This document shows, in pieces, positions 1-6,106 of a stretch of DNA of 6,106 nucleotides (the stretch's first letter is position 1; each line of letters opens with the position of its first letter). Location of the stretch: NCBI GenBank assembly GCA_020439725.1, contig JAGQSE010000794.1, forward strand, positions 1 to 6,106. Direction: 5' to 3'. The stretch comes from Acidobacteriota bacterium. Lineage in GTDB: Bacteria; Acidobacteriota; Thermoanaerobaculia; Multivoradales; JAHZIX01. A program made the translations under genes and the position numbers. The notes beneath the pieces were generated by a model that saw only the letters and a program-made list of their open reading frames with translations, was not told the origin of the DNA and ran no database searches.

Positions 1-168
1 GGGGAAGGCATAGGTGCGGCCGATCATGTAGTCGGTCAGGCCGGCGATGTCACGGCTGTGGCCGGTGTACTTGTAGTGGCGCTCGTCGTCGGGGTTCGAA
101 ACGATCTCGGCGCCGTAGGGGTAGTAGTCGTGGCGGCTGCTCACCTGGCCGGAGTTGTTGGTCAGCAC
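1..168 (-). other. End of RHS core, truncated before the variable C-terminal tip
   Basis: After DHLGTPR the chain reads SRHDYYPYGAEIV, then HYKYTGHSRDIAGLTDYM and IGRTYAFP at the edge. This corresponds to the family pattern of 'Y-P-F-G', 'F-T-G-x-x-R-D-x-x-G-L-x-D-Y-x-x-x-R-x-Y', which is normally followed within a few residues by 'G-R-F-L-S-x-D-P'. The window stops just before that last element. The aspartate-protease cleavage motif and any effector domain would come after it and are not visible. Confidence 0.88.
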
Positions 169-3100
169 CCGGGGCGTGCCCAGGTGATCGGCGAAGAAGT
201 ACCGGTTCGCGCCGGAGTGGGTGCGGGTCGCGATCAGGCCTTGAGGCCCCTGCAGGAAGTCCTTCTTGTGCGTCCAGCTCTCGGCGGTCGCCCCTGGGTA
301 GGGACCGTAGCCCAGCACGTCGTACTCGCGCAGGATCGAGCCGTCGAGGTCGCGGAAGGTGAGGTTTCGGACACCGGTCACGCCGTTGAACTCGAGCATG
401 CGGAGATTGCCCGGGCCGTAGAGATAGATGTAGTCGTCCGGATCGCCCGCATTCTGGTTCCAGTAGAAGCGGTGCTGCATGCCAAGAGCATCGTACTCCC
501 ACTCCCAGAGCGGTGACACACCATCACCGAGGAAGCCGGCCCGGATCAGGTTGCCGGCACCGTCGTAGTAGATGTCCTGCGTCGTGGCGTCCGTCGTGCG
601 CACCAGGTGGTTCTTGGCGTTGACGACCCAAGCGTCCCCACTGCTGTCGCGCTGGTAGGCGGTCACGTTGTCGAACAGGTCGTAGGTGTACTCGGCCCAG
701 CGGCCGGCACCGGCCTTCTTGACCGTGCCGCGGACCAGCCGGCCGACCTCGTCGTAGGCGTACTGGTCCGAGCCGATGCTCGCGATGTTGCCCGCTCCGT
801 CGTAGGTGTAGGTCCCCGAGTCGAACCAGGTCGAGGTGCCCTTGGTCAGACGTAGGCGCTGAGGACGGGCCATGCCGTTGGTTCCCTGGTCGTAGAGCGC
901 GGTCGTGGTGTTCTGGAAGTCCACCCGGGCGAGCTGGAGGTTCGGGTGATAGCTGAAGGTCGCATCGGGACCGCTCGACATCGTCACCTGCTTGGGTTGC
1001 CCACCGAGGTATGTCCACGAGACCGTGCGCGGCTGGGCGACGACGTCGTTGCCGTCGTTGCAGGGTATCGTTCCCGCGTCGTCGGGCACACACTCTGGGT
1101 AGCCGAGGGAGATGACCCGCCCCAGCGCGTCATAGGTCCACGTCTGGCGGAAGGTCGGACTGTAGGAGGCTCCAGTGTCGATGTTCGTCGTCCGGGCCGA
1201 GATCTGTCCCAGGCTGCCCTGGTACTCGTACCGTTCGCGGAAGGCCCAGTCGATCACTCCATCGATCCAGTTGTGGCGCACCGCTTCGGTGAGCTTGCCC
1301 AGCCGATAGTCGCCGCCTGAGTTGCTCGTGCCCCAGGACCATTCCTCCCACGTCTTCGAGCCTTCCTTGACCGAGATCGGACGACCTGCGCCATCGTAGC
1401 CATAGGTCAGGGTGGTGCGACCGTCGAAACGGCTCCTCACCTGCCCCAGGGCGTCGCGCGTGTAGGTGATCGAGCCCAGGCCGGTGCTGCCGCTGCCGAC
1501 CTCCGGCAACCGTTCGGTGGTCAGGAACCCCCGTCGATCGAAGGTCCACAGCCGGCGCTGCGAAGTGCTTCCACTGTAGCGGGTGGCATCGATGACGTTG
1601 CCCAGGGCGTCATAGACCTGGTCCGTGCGGTAGAGCGGGGTCACCGTCGCGGTGGTCCGGCCGACACCGTCGAAGACCGTCCGCACCCAGGTCTCTTGAG
1701 GACCCGTGGTCGTCTGGACGTCGAAGCTGACCGTGACGTTGCGAGCTCCCTTGTAGAAGTGCGTTTCCAGCTGACCGTCCGGACGTGTCACGTGGAAGGC
1801 TCGGCCGAAGGGATCGTAGAAGGCGTACTTGGTCGCGAAGTTTCGATCGACCGGAATTTCCTGCCAGGTGGTCTCGAGCTCGAGGTTGCCGGTGGGTAGG
1901 TACTTGTACTCCTTCTTGCTCGTGCCCACGGTCCCGCCGGCCTGGGGCAGGTCTCGCGTCTCCCCGATCAGGCGACCCAGCGCATCAAAGTACCTCGCTT
2001 CGTAGGACAGCTTCGTGCTGCCGTCGAGCCGTTCGATCTCGAGCCAGGGCGGAGAGTTGGCGGGCCGGTTATAGGTGATGCGAAGCGAGGCTTCGTCGAG
2101 CGACGAATCCGGGGTCGCAAGGGTCAGCCGACCGAGCCGATCGTAGCTGTAGGTCGTCGCCTGGTTGGTGACCTCGTAGGACTTCGACACCAGGCCCGTC
2201 GCTTGGTCGATGTCCGCGTGGTACTGGAAGGGGAACGAGCCGATCTGCGAGGTCGAGCGCTGGAGGTATTGGTAGCCGTGTTGGATCTGGAAGCGGCTGC
2301 CGTCCGAAGCGCTGCCCGTCGTCGAACAGGTCGTCGTCGTGCTCAGCGACGCCGTGTCGCCGCCCGCCAGGATCTCCGTCGTCGGCAACCCGGCGTTGAC
2401 GCCGACCGTCGTCCCGGGCGTCCACGAATGGACCAGGTCCTTCGGGTGGAGGCCTGGTGGCTGGAGCAGGCGTCGCTCGCAGGTCTTCGTGCCCTTGGGG
2501 TTGAATACGACTTCCATCTCAGCGGTCTGACCGCTCGAGGCTGTGACCTTCTGGTGATCGAAGTTGTGGAGGACCCAGTAGGCCCCCAGGCCCGGCAGGT
2601 AGTCCTTGGGCATTCCGACGGCGAGGTAGCCGTTGGCGTTGGGGATCCCCACCGTGCGAGAACCCGTCGCGGTCCAGCTGGTATCGGTTCGCTCGATCCG
2701 CGGGGTGTTCGACTCGAAGTTGTCGACGACTTCTTCGACCCGGGCTCGGCCGGCGCCGTTCCAGCTCGTCCAGCGCCGCTCGACCCATCGGCCGCCATCG
2801 TCATGGAACACCGTCCGCTCTGCCACCGGACGCGGGTTGATGGCGTAGCACTCCGGGGAATCGCCGATCACCTTGTTGCAGTCGCGCCACTCCATGGCGT
2901 ACCGCCGGTAGACCGACCGCAGCTTGTTGCAGTTCGCACCGCAGCTGAAGATCTCCTGCGACAGGAAGAGGCGCAGCCCCTGAGAGCCCGTCACCCAGTC
3001 GTCCTTCTGGTAGGGCAGGCCCGAGTCGGTCACCTGCTTGTCGTTCATCGGGGTCGTGCTGACCGGGTTCTTGGGTCCCTCGTAGGTCGAGGTGTAGCTC

Positions 3101-5952
3101 ACCGTCTCCGTGTGCGCACCGTCGGCGGTCGGTCCGATGACTGTCGTCTTGCGGTATTCAGCCCGGCGGCAGCTCGGGCCGGACCAATCGGTCGTCGGGA
3201 TGTCCGGGAAGAGCTGATTGGTGTACGTCCAGCGCGCGATCTCGTGGCCCGCCTCGTCTTGCTGGATCTTGGTACCGATCCCCTTGCGTAGGGTGTCGGC
3301 CCGTAGGTCCTGCTGGTAGGAATAGACGCAGCGGGTAGGGAACCTCCAGTTCGCCAATCCGTACCGCAACCAACCCTTGGTCGGTGCCTGCACCGCAGAA
3401 ATCCGTCCCGAGTCGTCGCTGCAGGTGCCTGAGGAGTCGCTCAGCGTCTCGAAGTGCCAGCTCTGTCCTTCGGGACCGTCGATCCCGGTGAGCACCCGTG
3501 TCCGGATCGTGCTGAGCGCGTTGGGTAGCTCTGCGGCGTCGTGGGGACAGCCCCGCGTCATGGTCCGCGTCTCATAGTTGAAGGTGTACGTCGCCGTGGT
3601 GCCGCCGAAGGTTTTTACTTGCACCTTGTCGAGGATCCGTCGCAGGTCTCCCCACTCGTCCCCATTCGTCGTCGCGAAAGGCCCGACCGCGTCGCCGCCG
3701 GCCCGCGACCCCAGGTCGAGGTCGAAGTACATCTTGTGGCTGCGACCGGTGCTGTCCGTCACCGTCCAGACTTCCTGCCCGAACGGGTTCTGGGTGTAGG
3801 TGAAGGTGATCTTGTTCTGATAGGGGTCTCGCCGCTCCTTGAGCCGCCAGCAGCCGCCCACCGTGAGCCCGTTCTCCCCCGGGACGCCACAGAAGACCGT
3901 TCCGAGCATCGAATCCGTCTTCTCGAATACCGACACCACCCCGTCGGGATGCTGGAGCTCGACCTCGTCGTCGTCGGTCTGCACCATGCGCAGCTGGCTG
4001 CCGTCCTTCGAGTAGCGGACGGGCCGGGTACTGCTGCCACCGTCTCGCCCGAAGAGTCCGACCAAGGGATGCTGGCTGCCGTCCGGTGCCACGTACAACC
4101 ACCGGCTTCCTTGGTCCGATGGATCGATCTTGCCCAGGGCGTTGGGCCATCGTTGGGCATCGGATTCCCGGAGGTTGGCGGGCTTGATCGGTGCGAACAG
4201 GCGTCCGAAGTGAACTTCCCAGCCGAGCCCCGCGTTGGCCGCGAGGTTGGTCGAGGAGAAGGTCACCGGGGGGAAGACATCGCTGCAGTCGCCTTCGCAT
4301 TCGACCCGGATCGGTTCCCAAACGTTCGAGTTGTAGACCGCCTGGAAGCCGTAGGCGAGACGGTCACCGACCGTGTAGGTCTGTCCCAGCGGGATGCGCA
4401 GGACGAGGTTGCCCGACGACAGATCGACCGCGTCGATGCCGTCGAGGCCCTGGAAGGGGCGATCGGGAAGGATCCCTCGAGCGATGGGAGTGGGCTGATA
4501 GACCGCAGCGGAGCCCGGCGGGTCGACCGGTTGCTCGGGATCCCCGGGATCGGTCGTCTCGGGATCGAGGACGGTGAAGGTGACGCTCGCTGGCGCCGAC
4601 GCGTTGCCGCCATAGTCGGCGACGGTGGCGGTGACGGTGACCTCGCCGAAGGGAAGGTCTGCCTGGGGCTGGCAGACGGCCCCTTCGGAAGAGGTTCGGC
4701 AGGGGGCTGTGACCTCGGCGCCGGTCGAAGTGGTGAACCGGAGCTCGAGGCTGCCAGGGCGGACACCCTCTCCCGAGTCTCCCCAGGCCAGCTCGATCTC
4801 GGGCTTGCGGGCTTCGAGCTCGGCGCCCGGCTCGGGACGTACGAAGGCGAGCTCCGGACCGGTCTCGTCGGGGGTCACCGCGCCGAGGGCGAGGGCCTCG
4901 ACCCCCGCCTCAGGACCCAGCTCGAAGCGCTCGAGCACCCAGGCGGCGAGGCTGAGCCGCACGGCGCCGGAGGACGCCACCGCCCACACCGAACGCCGAC
5001 CGCGGTCGAGCTCCAGGTGGGTGATCTCGATGCCCTCGTCGAAGGGCGTCGCCAATGCGACGGCCTCACCGTCCTCGCCGAGCAGCGCGATCTCGGTGCC
5101 ATTGCTGACCCACAACAAGGTGCCCTCGTCGGGATCGGTAGCCGAGACGGGGACCAGGTCGACGGCTCCGGTGTAGGCAATCGTCGCCGTCGGTTGCGGT
5201 CCCTCGGCTCCGGCGCTCTCGCCGGGACCTGCTGCCGGCGCGTAGCGCACCAATCGATCACCCAGCGCCAGCCATACCGCACCCGTCTCGGGTTCGGCCG
5301 CCATGGCCGCGATCTCCGCCCCGGCCTCGAGCTCGATGCGCTCGAGCTCTTCTCCGGTCACCACGTCGCGCAGGCTCACCGACTCGGCCGTCGCGATCCA
5401 GAGTCGAGCGCTCGCCGCTCCCTCGGTCGGGTCACCCTTGCCGGCGATCACCGCCAGCCCGCGCACCTGCGCTTTGAGGGGGATCTCCTGGAGCGCCTGG
5501 CCCGATGGCGCGTAGGACCACACTCGCTGCCCGCGACCCAGCCAGACCGTGCCGTCGGCAGTGTCGACGGTCAGGAGCGCCGGATCCTCTCCTGACGCCG
5601 CCACGGGGACCGCCAGCTGCGGTACACCGTCGAGCGAGAACGCCGACAGCGCGCCGTCCCGGTGCACCCAGAGGAGCCCGGTCCCGAGATCCACCACCGC
5701 GGCATGGGCGTCCGCCGTGTCGGGCAGGGGGTCCTGAATCTTTCCGGTGACGCGGTCGATGGGTACCACCCCCGCGTCGCTGGCGAGCCAGAGGAACTCT
5801 TGTCCCAGGTCGCTGACACCTTCCGGCTGCGGCTGGGCAGCCATGCTCGCCGAGACCAGGAAGAAGAGGGCCAGGAGCCATCCCAGAGCCCTCGTCTTGC
5901 ATGTCCAACCTTCTCGTCTCTGCTCTCCCCGGCGTCCTGCTGACGGTCTCAT
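1..5952 (-). CDS. Secreted RHS/YD-repeat protein with N-terminal beta-propeller and Ig-like domain (C-terminus cut off by window edge)
   Basis: One open frame of 1984 codons with no stop. The ATG at 5952 is the first start after an in-frame TGA (5998-6000) and has a good Shine-Dalgarno sequence. Order of parts: signal peptide (1-38), seven Trp-marked repeats (45-362), Ig-like domain (365-464), acidic Pro-rich linker (465-484), diverged shell half (485-1264), classical YD repeats such as TYTYDGAGNIA and WTYDALGRV (from about 1267), then the RHS core close with DHLGTPR (1922-1928) and YYPYGAE. In known RHS and TcB/TcC structures such repeats wind into a hollow beta-shell that encloses a C-terminal effector. 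Export is inferred from the signal peptide and from 18 cysteines in the mature part, many closely paired. The C-terminal tip is missing, so toxin, adhesin or other effector function cannot be assigned. No partner gene is visible. Family assignment is firm; biological role is open. Confidence 0.94.
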   Translation of the reverse strand, partial: MRPSAGRRGEQRREGWTCKTRALGWLLALFFLVSASMAAQPQPEGVSDLGQEFLWLASDAGVVPIDRVTGKIQDPLPDTADAHAAVVDLGTGLLWVHRDGALSAFSLDGVPQLAVPVAASGEDPALLTVDTADGTVWLGRGQRVWSYAPSGQALQEIPLKAQVRGLAVIAGKGDPTEGAASARLWIATAESVSLRDVVTGEELERIELEAGAEIAAMAAEPETGAVWLALGDRLVRYAPAAGPGESAGAEGPQPTATIAYTGAVDLVPVSATDPDEGTLLWVSNGTEIALLGEDGEAVALATPFDEGIEITHLELDRGRRSVWAVASSGAVRLSLAAWVLERFELGPEAGVEALALGAVTPDETGPELAFVRPEPGAELEARKPEIELAWGDSGEGVRPGSLELRFTTSTGAEVTAPCRTSSEGAVCQPQADLPFGEVTVTATVADYGGNASAPASVTFTVLDPETTDPGDPEQPVDPPGSAAVYQPTPIARGILPDRPFQGLDGIDAVDLSSGNLVLRIPLGQTYTVGDRLAYGFQAVYNSNVWEPIRVECEGDCSDVFPPVTFSSTNLAANAGLGWEVHFGRLFAPIKPANLRESDAQRWPNALGKIDPSDQGSRWLYVAPDGSQHPLVGLFGRDGGSSTRPVRYSKDGSQLRMVQTDDDEVELQHPDGVVSVFEKTDSMLGTVFCGVPGENGLTVGGCWRLKERRDPYQNKITFTYTQNPFGQEVWTVTDSTGRSHKMYFDLDLGSRAGGDAVGPFATTNGDEWGDLRRILDKVQVKTFGGTTATYTFNYETRTMTRGCPHDAAELPNALSTIRTRVLTGIDGPEGQSWHFETLSDSSGTCSDDSGRISAVQAPTKGWLRYGLANWRFPTRCVYSYQQDLRADTLRKGIGTKIQQDEAGHEIARWTYTNQLFPDIPTTDWSGPSCRRAEYRKTTVIGPTADGAHTETVSYTSTYEGPKNPVSTTPMNDKQVTDSGLPYQKDDWVTGSQGLRLFLSQEIFSCGANCNKLRSVYRRYAMEWRDCNKVIGDSPECYAINPRPVAERTVFHDDGGRWVERRWTSWNGAGRARVEEVVDNFESNTPRIERTDTSWTATGSRTVGIPNANGYLAVGMPKDYLPGLGAYWVLHNFDHQKVTASSGQTAEMEVVFNPKGTKTCERRLLQPPGLHPKDLVHSWTPGTTVGVNAGLPTTEILAGGDTASLSTTTTCSTTGSASDGSRFQIQHGYQYLQRSTSQIGSFPFQYHADIDQATGLVSKSYEVTNQATTYSYDRLGRLTLATPDSSLDEASLRITYNRPANSPPWLEIERLDGSTKLSYEARYFDALGRLIGETRDLPQAGGTVGTSKKEYKYLPTGNLELETTWQEIPVDRNFATKYAFYDPFGRAFHVTRPDGQLETHFYKGARNVTVSFDVQTTTGPQETWVRTVFDGVGRTTATVTPLYRTDQVYDALGNVIDATRYSGSTSQRRLWTFDRRGFLTTERLPEVGSGSTGLGSITYTRDALGQVRSRFDGRTTLTYGYDGAGRPISVKEGSKTWEEWSWGTSNSGGDYRLGKLTEAVRHNWIDGVIDWAFRERYEYQGSLGQISARTTNIDTGASYSPTFRQTWTYDALGRVISLGYPECVPDDAGTIPCNDGNDVVAQPRTVSWTYLGGQPKQVTMSSGPDATFSYHPNLQLARVDFQNTTTALYDQGTNGMARPQRLRLTKGTSTWFDSGTYTYDGAGNIASIGSDQYAYDEVGRLVRGTVKKAGAGRWAEYTYDLFDNVTAYQRDSSGDAWVVNAKNHLVRTTDATTQDIYYDGAGNLIRAGFLGDGVSPLWEWEYDALGMQHRFYWNQNAGDPDDYIYLYGPGNLRMLEFNGVTGVRNLTFRDLDGSILREYDVLGYGPYPGATAESWTHKKDFLQGPQGLIATRTHSGANRYFFADHLGTPRVLTNNSGQVSSRHDYYPYGAEIVSNPDDERHYKYTGHSRDIAGLTDYMIGRTYAFP
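169..2154 (-). repeat. Classical RHS/YD-repeat array and conserved core closing motif
   Basis: Residues about 1267-1928 contain close to twenty YD-type units. Examples are TYSYDRLGRLT, YFDALGRLIGE, VFDGVGRTTATV, VYDALGNVIDAT, TYGYDGAGRPISV, WTYDALGRVISL, TYTYDGAGNIASIG, YAYDEVGRLVRG, YTYDLFDNVTAY, YYDGAGNLIRAG and WEYDALGMQHRF. The array ends in YFFADHLGTPRVLTNNSGQV (DHLGTPR at 169-189), the most conserved signature of the RHS core, followed by HDYYPYGAE. The units are similar in protein but diverged in DNA, so this is not a recent tandem duplication. In the family this region forms the spiral wall of the closed shell. Confidence 0.93.
2161..4500 (-). other. N-terminal half of the RHS shell, diverged, with paired cysteines
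   Basis: Residues about 485-1264. The entry element VDLSSGNLVLRIPLGQ (509-524), followed by YGFQAVYNSNVWEP, matches the usual start of RHS shells, where 'GNL-x-L-x-IPL' is followed by a 'Y-N-S' strand. Later segments such as GSRWLYVAPDGSQHPL, ELQHPDGVVSVFEK, KITFTYTQNPFGQEV and HKMYFDLDLGSR are short beta-hairpin repeats of YD type without the full consensus. Cysteines cluster in near pairs: 552/556, 688/701, 1004/1008 and 1025/1035. This suggests disulfides formed after export. No enzymatic motif is recognisable. It is continuous in frame with the canonical repeats after it. Confidence 0.75.
4561..4860 (-). other. Ig-like / fibronectin-like beta domain
   Basis: Residues about 365-464 read as a bacterial Ig-like module. 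It opens with FVRPEPGAELEARKPEIEL and continues with GSLELRFTTSTGAEVTAP. It ends with GEVTVTATVADYGGNASAP and a final strand ASVTFTVLDP. The pattern of a 'PxxG' opening, a 'GVRPGSLEL' central strand and a 'V-x-D-x-x-G-N' end is common in Big-type domains of exported bacterial proteins. Two cysteines (418 and 427) could form a local disulfide. It joins the propeller to the RHS shell, and the following linker (465-484, ETTDPGDPEQPVDPP) is Pro/Asp/Glu-rich and probably flexible. Confidence 0.7.
4867..5820 (-). other. Predicted seven-bladed beta-propeller domain
   Basis: Residues about 45-362 hold seven repeats, each with a hydrophobic-Trp-hydrophobic strand: FLWLA (W55), LLWVH (W95), TVWLG (W137), RLWIA (W185), AVWLA (W227), LLWVS (W281) and SVWAV (W323). 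Spacing is 40 to 54 residues, the size of a propeller blade. Several blades continue with a V-x-x-x-D-x-x-T/D-G turn, for example PIDRVTGKI and LRDVVTGEELE, typical of NHL, Vgb-like or PQQ-type blades. The stretch has no cysteines. Fold and blade number are inferred from repeat spacing; a ligand cannot be predicted. Such domains usually bind protein or carbohydrate partners. Confidence 0.75.
5839..5952 (-). other. Sec signal peptide with a long n-region
   Basis: Residues 1-24 are basic and rich in Arg (Arg-Arg pairs at 7-8 and 12-13). They are followed by a hydrophobic core, LGWLLALFFLVSASMA, at residues 23-38. The likely signal peptidase I site is after Ala38 (S36-M37-A38), giving a mature start at AQPQPE. 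There is no lipobox cysteine at the cleavage site and no twin-arginine S-R-R-x-F-L-K motif, so ordinary Sec export is the best reading. The n-region is longer than usual, but no alternative start codon lies between residue 1 and the hydrophobic core. Confidence 0.85.
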
Positions 5953-5957
5953 GACGT

Positions 5958-5965
5958 CTCCCCTC
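5958..5965 (-). promoter_or_regulatory. Ribosome binding site of the RHS gene
   Basis: On the minus strand GAGGGGAG lies 5 bases before the ATG at 5952 (9 bases if GAGG is taken as the pairing core). This purine-rich stretch is the only one near the first in-frame ATG and supports that start. Confidence 0.75.
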
Positions 5966-5979
5966 GATGGTTGATGACC

Positions 5980-5994
5980 GCGCCCGGCGGGCGC
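5980..5994 (-). other. Small GC hairpin in the leader
   Basis: The sequence GCGCCC-GGC-GGGCGC is a perfect 6-bp stem with a 3-base loop, lying about 28-42 bases before the ATG. No T-run follows on either strand, so it is not a normal intrinsic terminator. It could be a leader structure affecting mRNA stability or translation, or chance in GC-rich DNA. It is followed on the right by the palindrome TGATCA (5995-6000). Confidence 0.35.
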
Positions 5995-6086
5995 TGATCA
6001 GGCGTTCGACTGGCTCCGGTATGGAAGCCCTGATGCCACCGAAGCTACGACCGGTTTGGGGAGAACCTTCCGAACCGATGCAAAGT

Positions 6087-6102
6087 TGTTGATTTGACAA
6101 CA
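6087..6102. promoter_or_regulatory. Possible operator: inverted repeat TGTTG-N6-CAACA
   Basis: A 16-bp inverted repeat, TGTTG-ATTTGA-CAACA, lies in the only AT-richer patch of the window, about 135-150 bases upstream of the RHS start. It overlaps a consensus -35 hexamer TTGACA (6094-6099) on the plus strand, whose -10 would fall outside the window. This could be the control region of the RHS gene, a promoter for a gene to the right, or both. No convincing -10 for the minus strand was found. The arms are short, so chance is possible. Confidence 0.25.
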
Positions 6103-6106
6103 GCGG

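Larger units (their letters stand above)
5953..6106 (-). promoter_or_regulatory. Leader and probable promoter region upstream of the RHS gene
   Basis: This stretch separates the RHS gene from whatever lies to the right. The RHS frame is closed here by a TGA (5998-6000). No convincing coding region is seen: the frames that cross it run on into antisense or out-of-phase reading of the RHS gene. It contains the Shine-Dalgarno sequence, a GC hairpin and an inverted repeat. The promoter itself is not clearly recognisable by sigma-70 consensus. Confidence 0.45.

Noticed and set aside
524..1549. Several minus-strand open frames of 139-189 codons suggesting a frameshifted or broken gene
   Set aside because: They are out-of-phase shadows. 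I checked the RHS frame codon by codon across this stretch; it is unbroken and YD motifs occur in phase throughout, so there is no frameshift.
169..2154. YD array as a DNA-level tandem repeat or recombination hot spot
   Set aside because: The repeats are seen in the protein (YDALG, YDGAG), but the DNA of different units differs considerably and unit lengths vary. They are old diverged repeats, not a recent duplication or CRISPR-like array.
2203..3291. Plus-strand open frame of 362 codons
   Set aside because: It is also codon-aligned antisense to the RHS gene and has no recognisable motif or convincing ribosome binding site.
3541..5595. Long plus-strand open frame of 684 codons
   Set aside because: It is exactly codon-aligned antisense to the RHS gene. 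Such frames stay open because the host rarely uses TTA, CTA and TCA codons. Its translation is low-complexity (rich in Arg, Gly, Val) with no domain, while the opposite strand gives clear YD repeats.
5839..5952. Tat signal or lipoprotein signal
   Set aside because: Arg-Arg pairs are present in the n-region but without the following F-L-K pattern, and Cys18 lies before the hydrophobic core, not at a cleavage site.
5980..5994. Intrinsic terminator of an upstream gene
   Set aside because: There is a good GC stem but no T-run on either side, and no gene end is visible next to it.
5432..6100. Minus-strand open frame of 222 codons starting upstream of the RHS start
   Set aside because: It begins at a TTG and runs out of phase through the RHS signal peptide and propeller. 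Its protein is Arg/Gly-rich with no domain. The RHS frame in the same stretch gives a proper signal peptide and regular propeller strands.

Overview
The window is almost entirely one very large protein-coding gene on the minus strand. A single reading frame runs without a stop from an ATG at 5952 to the left edge (1984 codons visible, 3' end missing). I translated every codon of this frame from the sequence. The product is a secreted RHS/YD-repeat protein. The many shorter open frames on both strands are shadows of this gene, a common effect of GC-rich codon use. The DNA is GC-rich throughout. A Sec-type signal peptide and an exported RHS shell fit a high-GC, probably Gram-negative environmental bacterium (Acidobacteriota, Myxococcota or similar), but no marker here fixes the taxon.

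Reading the gene from right to left (5' to 3'): a leader with a Shine-Dalgarno sequence at 5958-5965; a long signal peptide (residues 1-38); a tryptophan-punctuated repeat domain that reads as a seven-bladed beta-propeller (about 45-362); an Ig-like/fibronectin-like beta domain (about 365-464); a Pro/Asp/Glu-rich linker (465-484); a diverged, cysteine-bearing first half of an RHS shell (about 485-1264); classical YD repeats (about 1267-1900); and the conserved RHS core closing segment (DHLGTPR at 1922-1928, then YYPYGAE and a GLTDY...GRTY element), which is cut by the window edge. The variable C-terminal tip, where such proteins often carry a toxin domain, and any immunity gene would lie just outside, left of position 1.

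The 154 bases right of the start codon hold the leader and probably a promoter region. They contain a strong small GC hairpin, an AT-richer patch with a 16-bp inverted repeat, and a consensus -35-like TTGACA pointing right, out of the window. No RNA gene, mobile element, CRISPR array or second protein gene is supported.

The main point of interest is the architecture: signal peptide, propeller, Ig-like domain and YD shell in one chain. The same kinds of parts occur in animal teneurins (FN-plug, NHL propeller, YD shell, toxin-like tip) and in the TcB/TcC toxin cocoon, but the order here is different.
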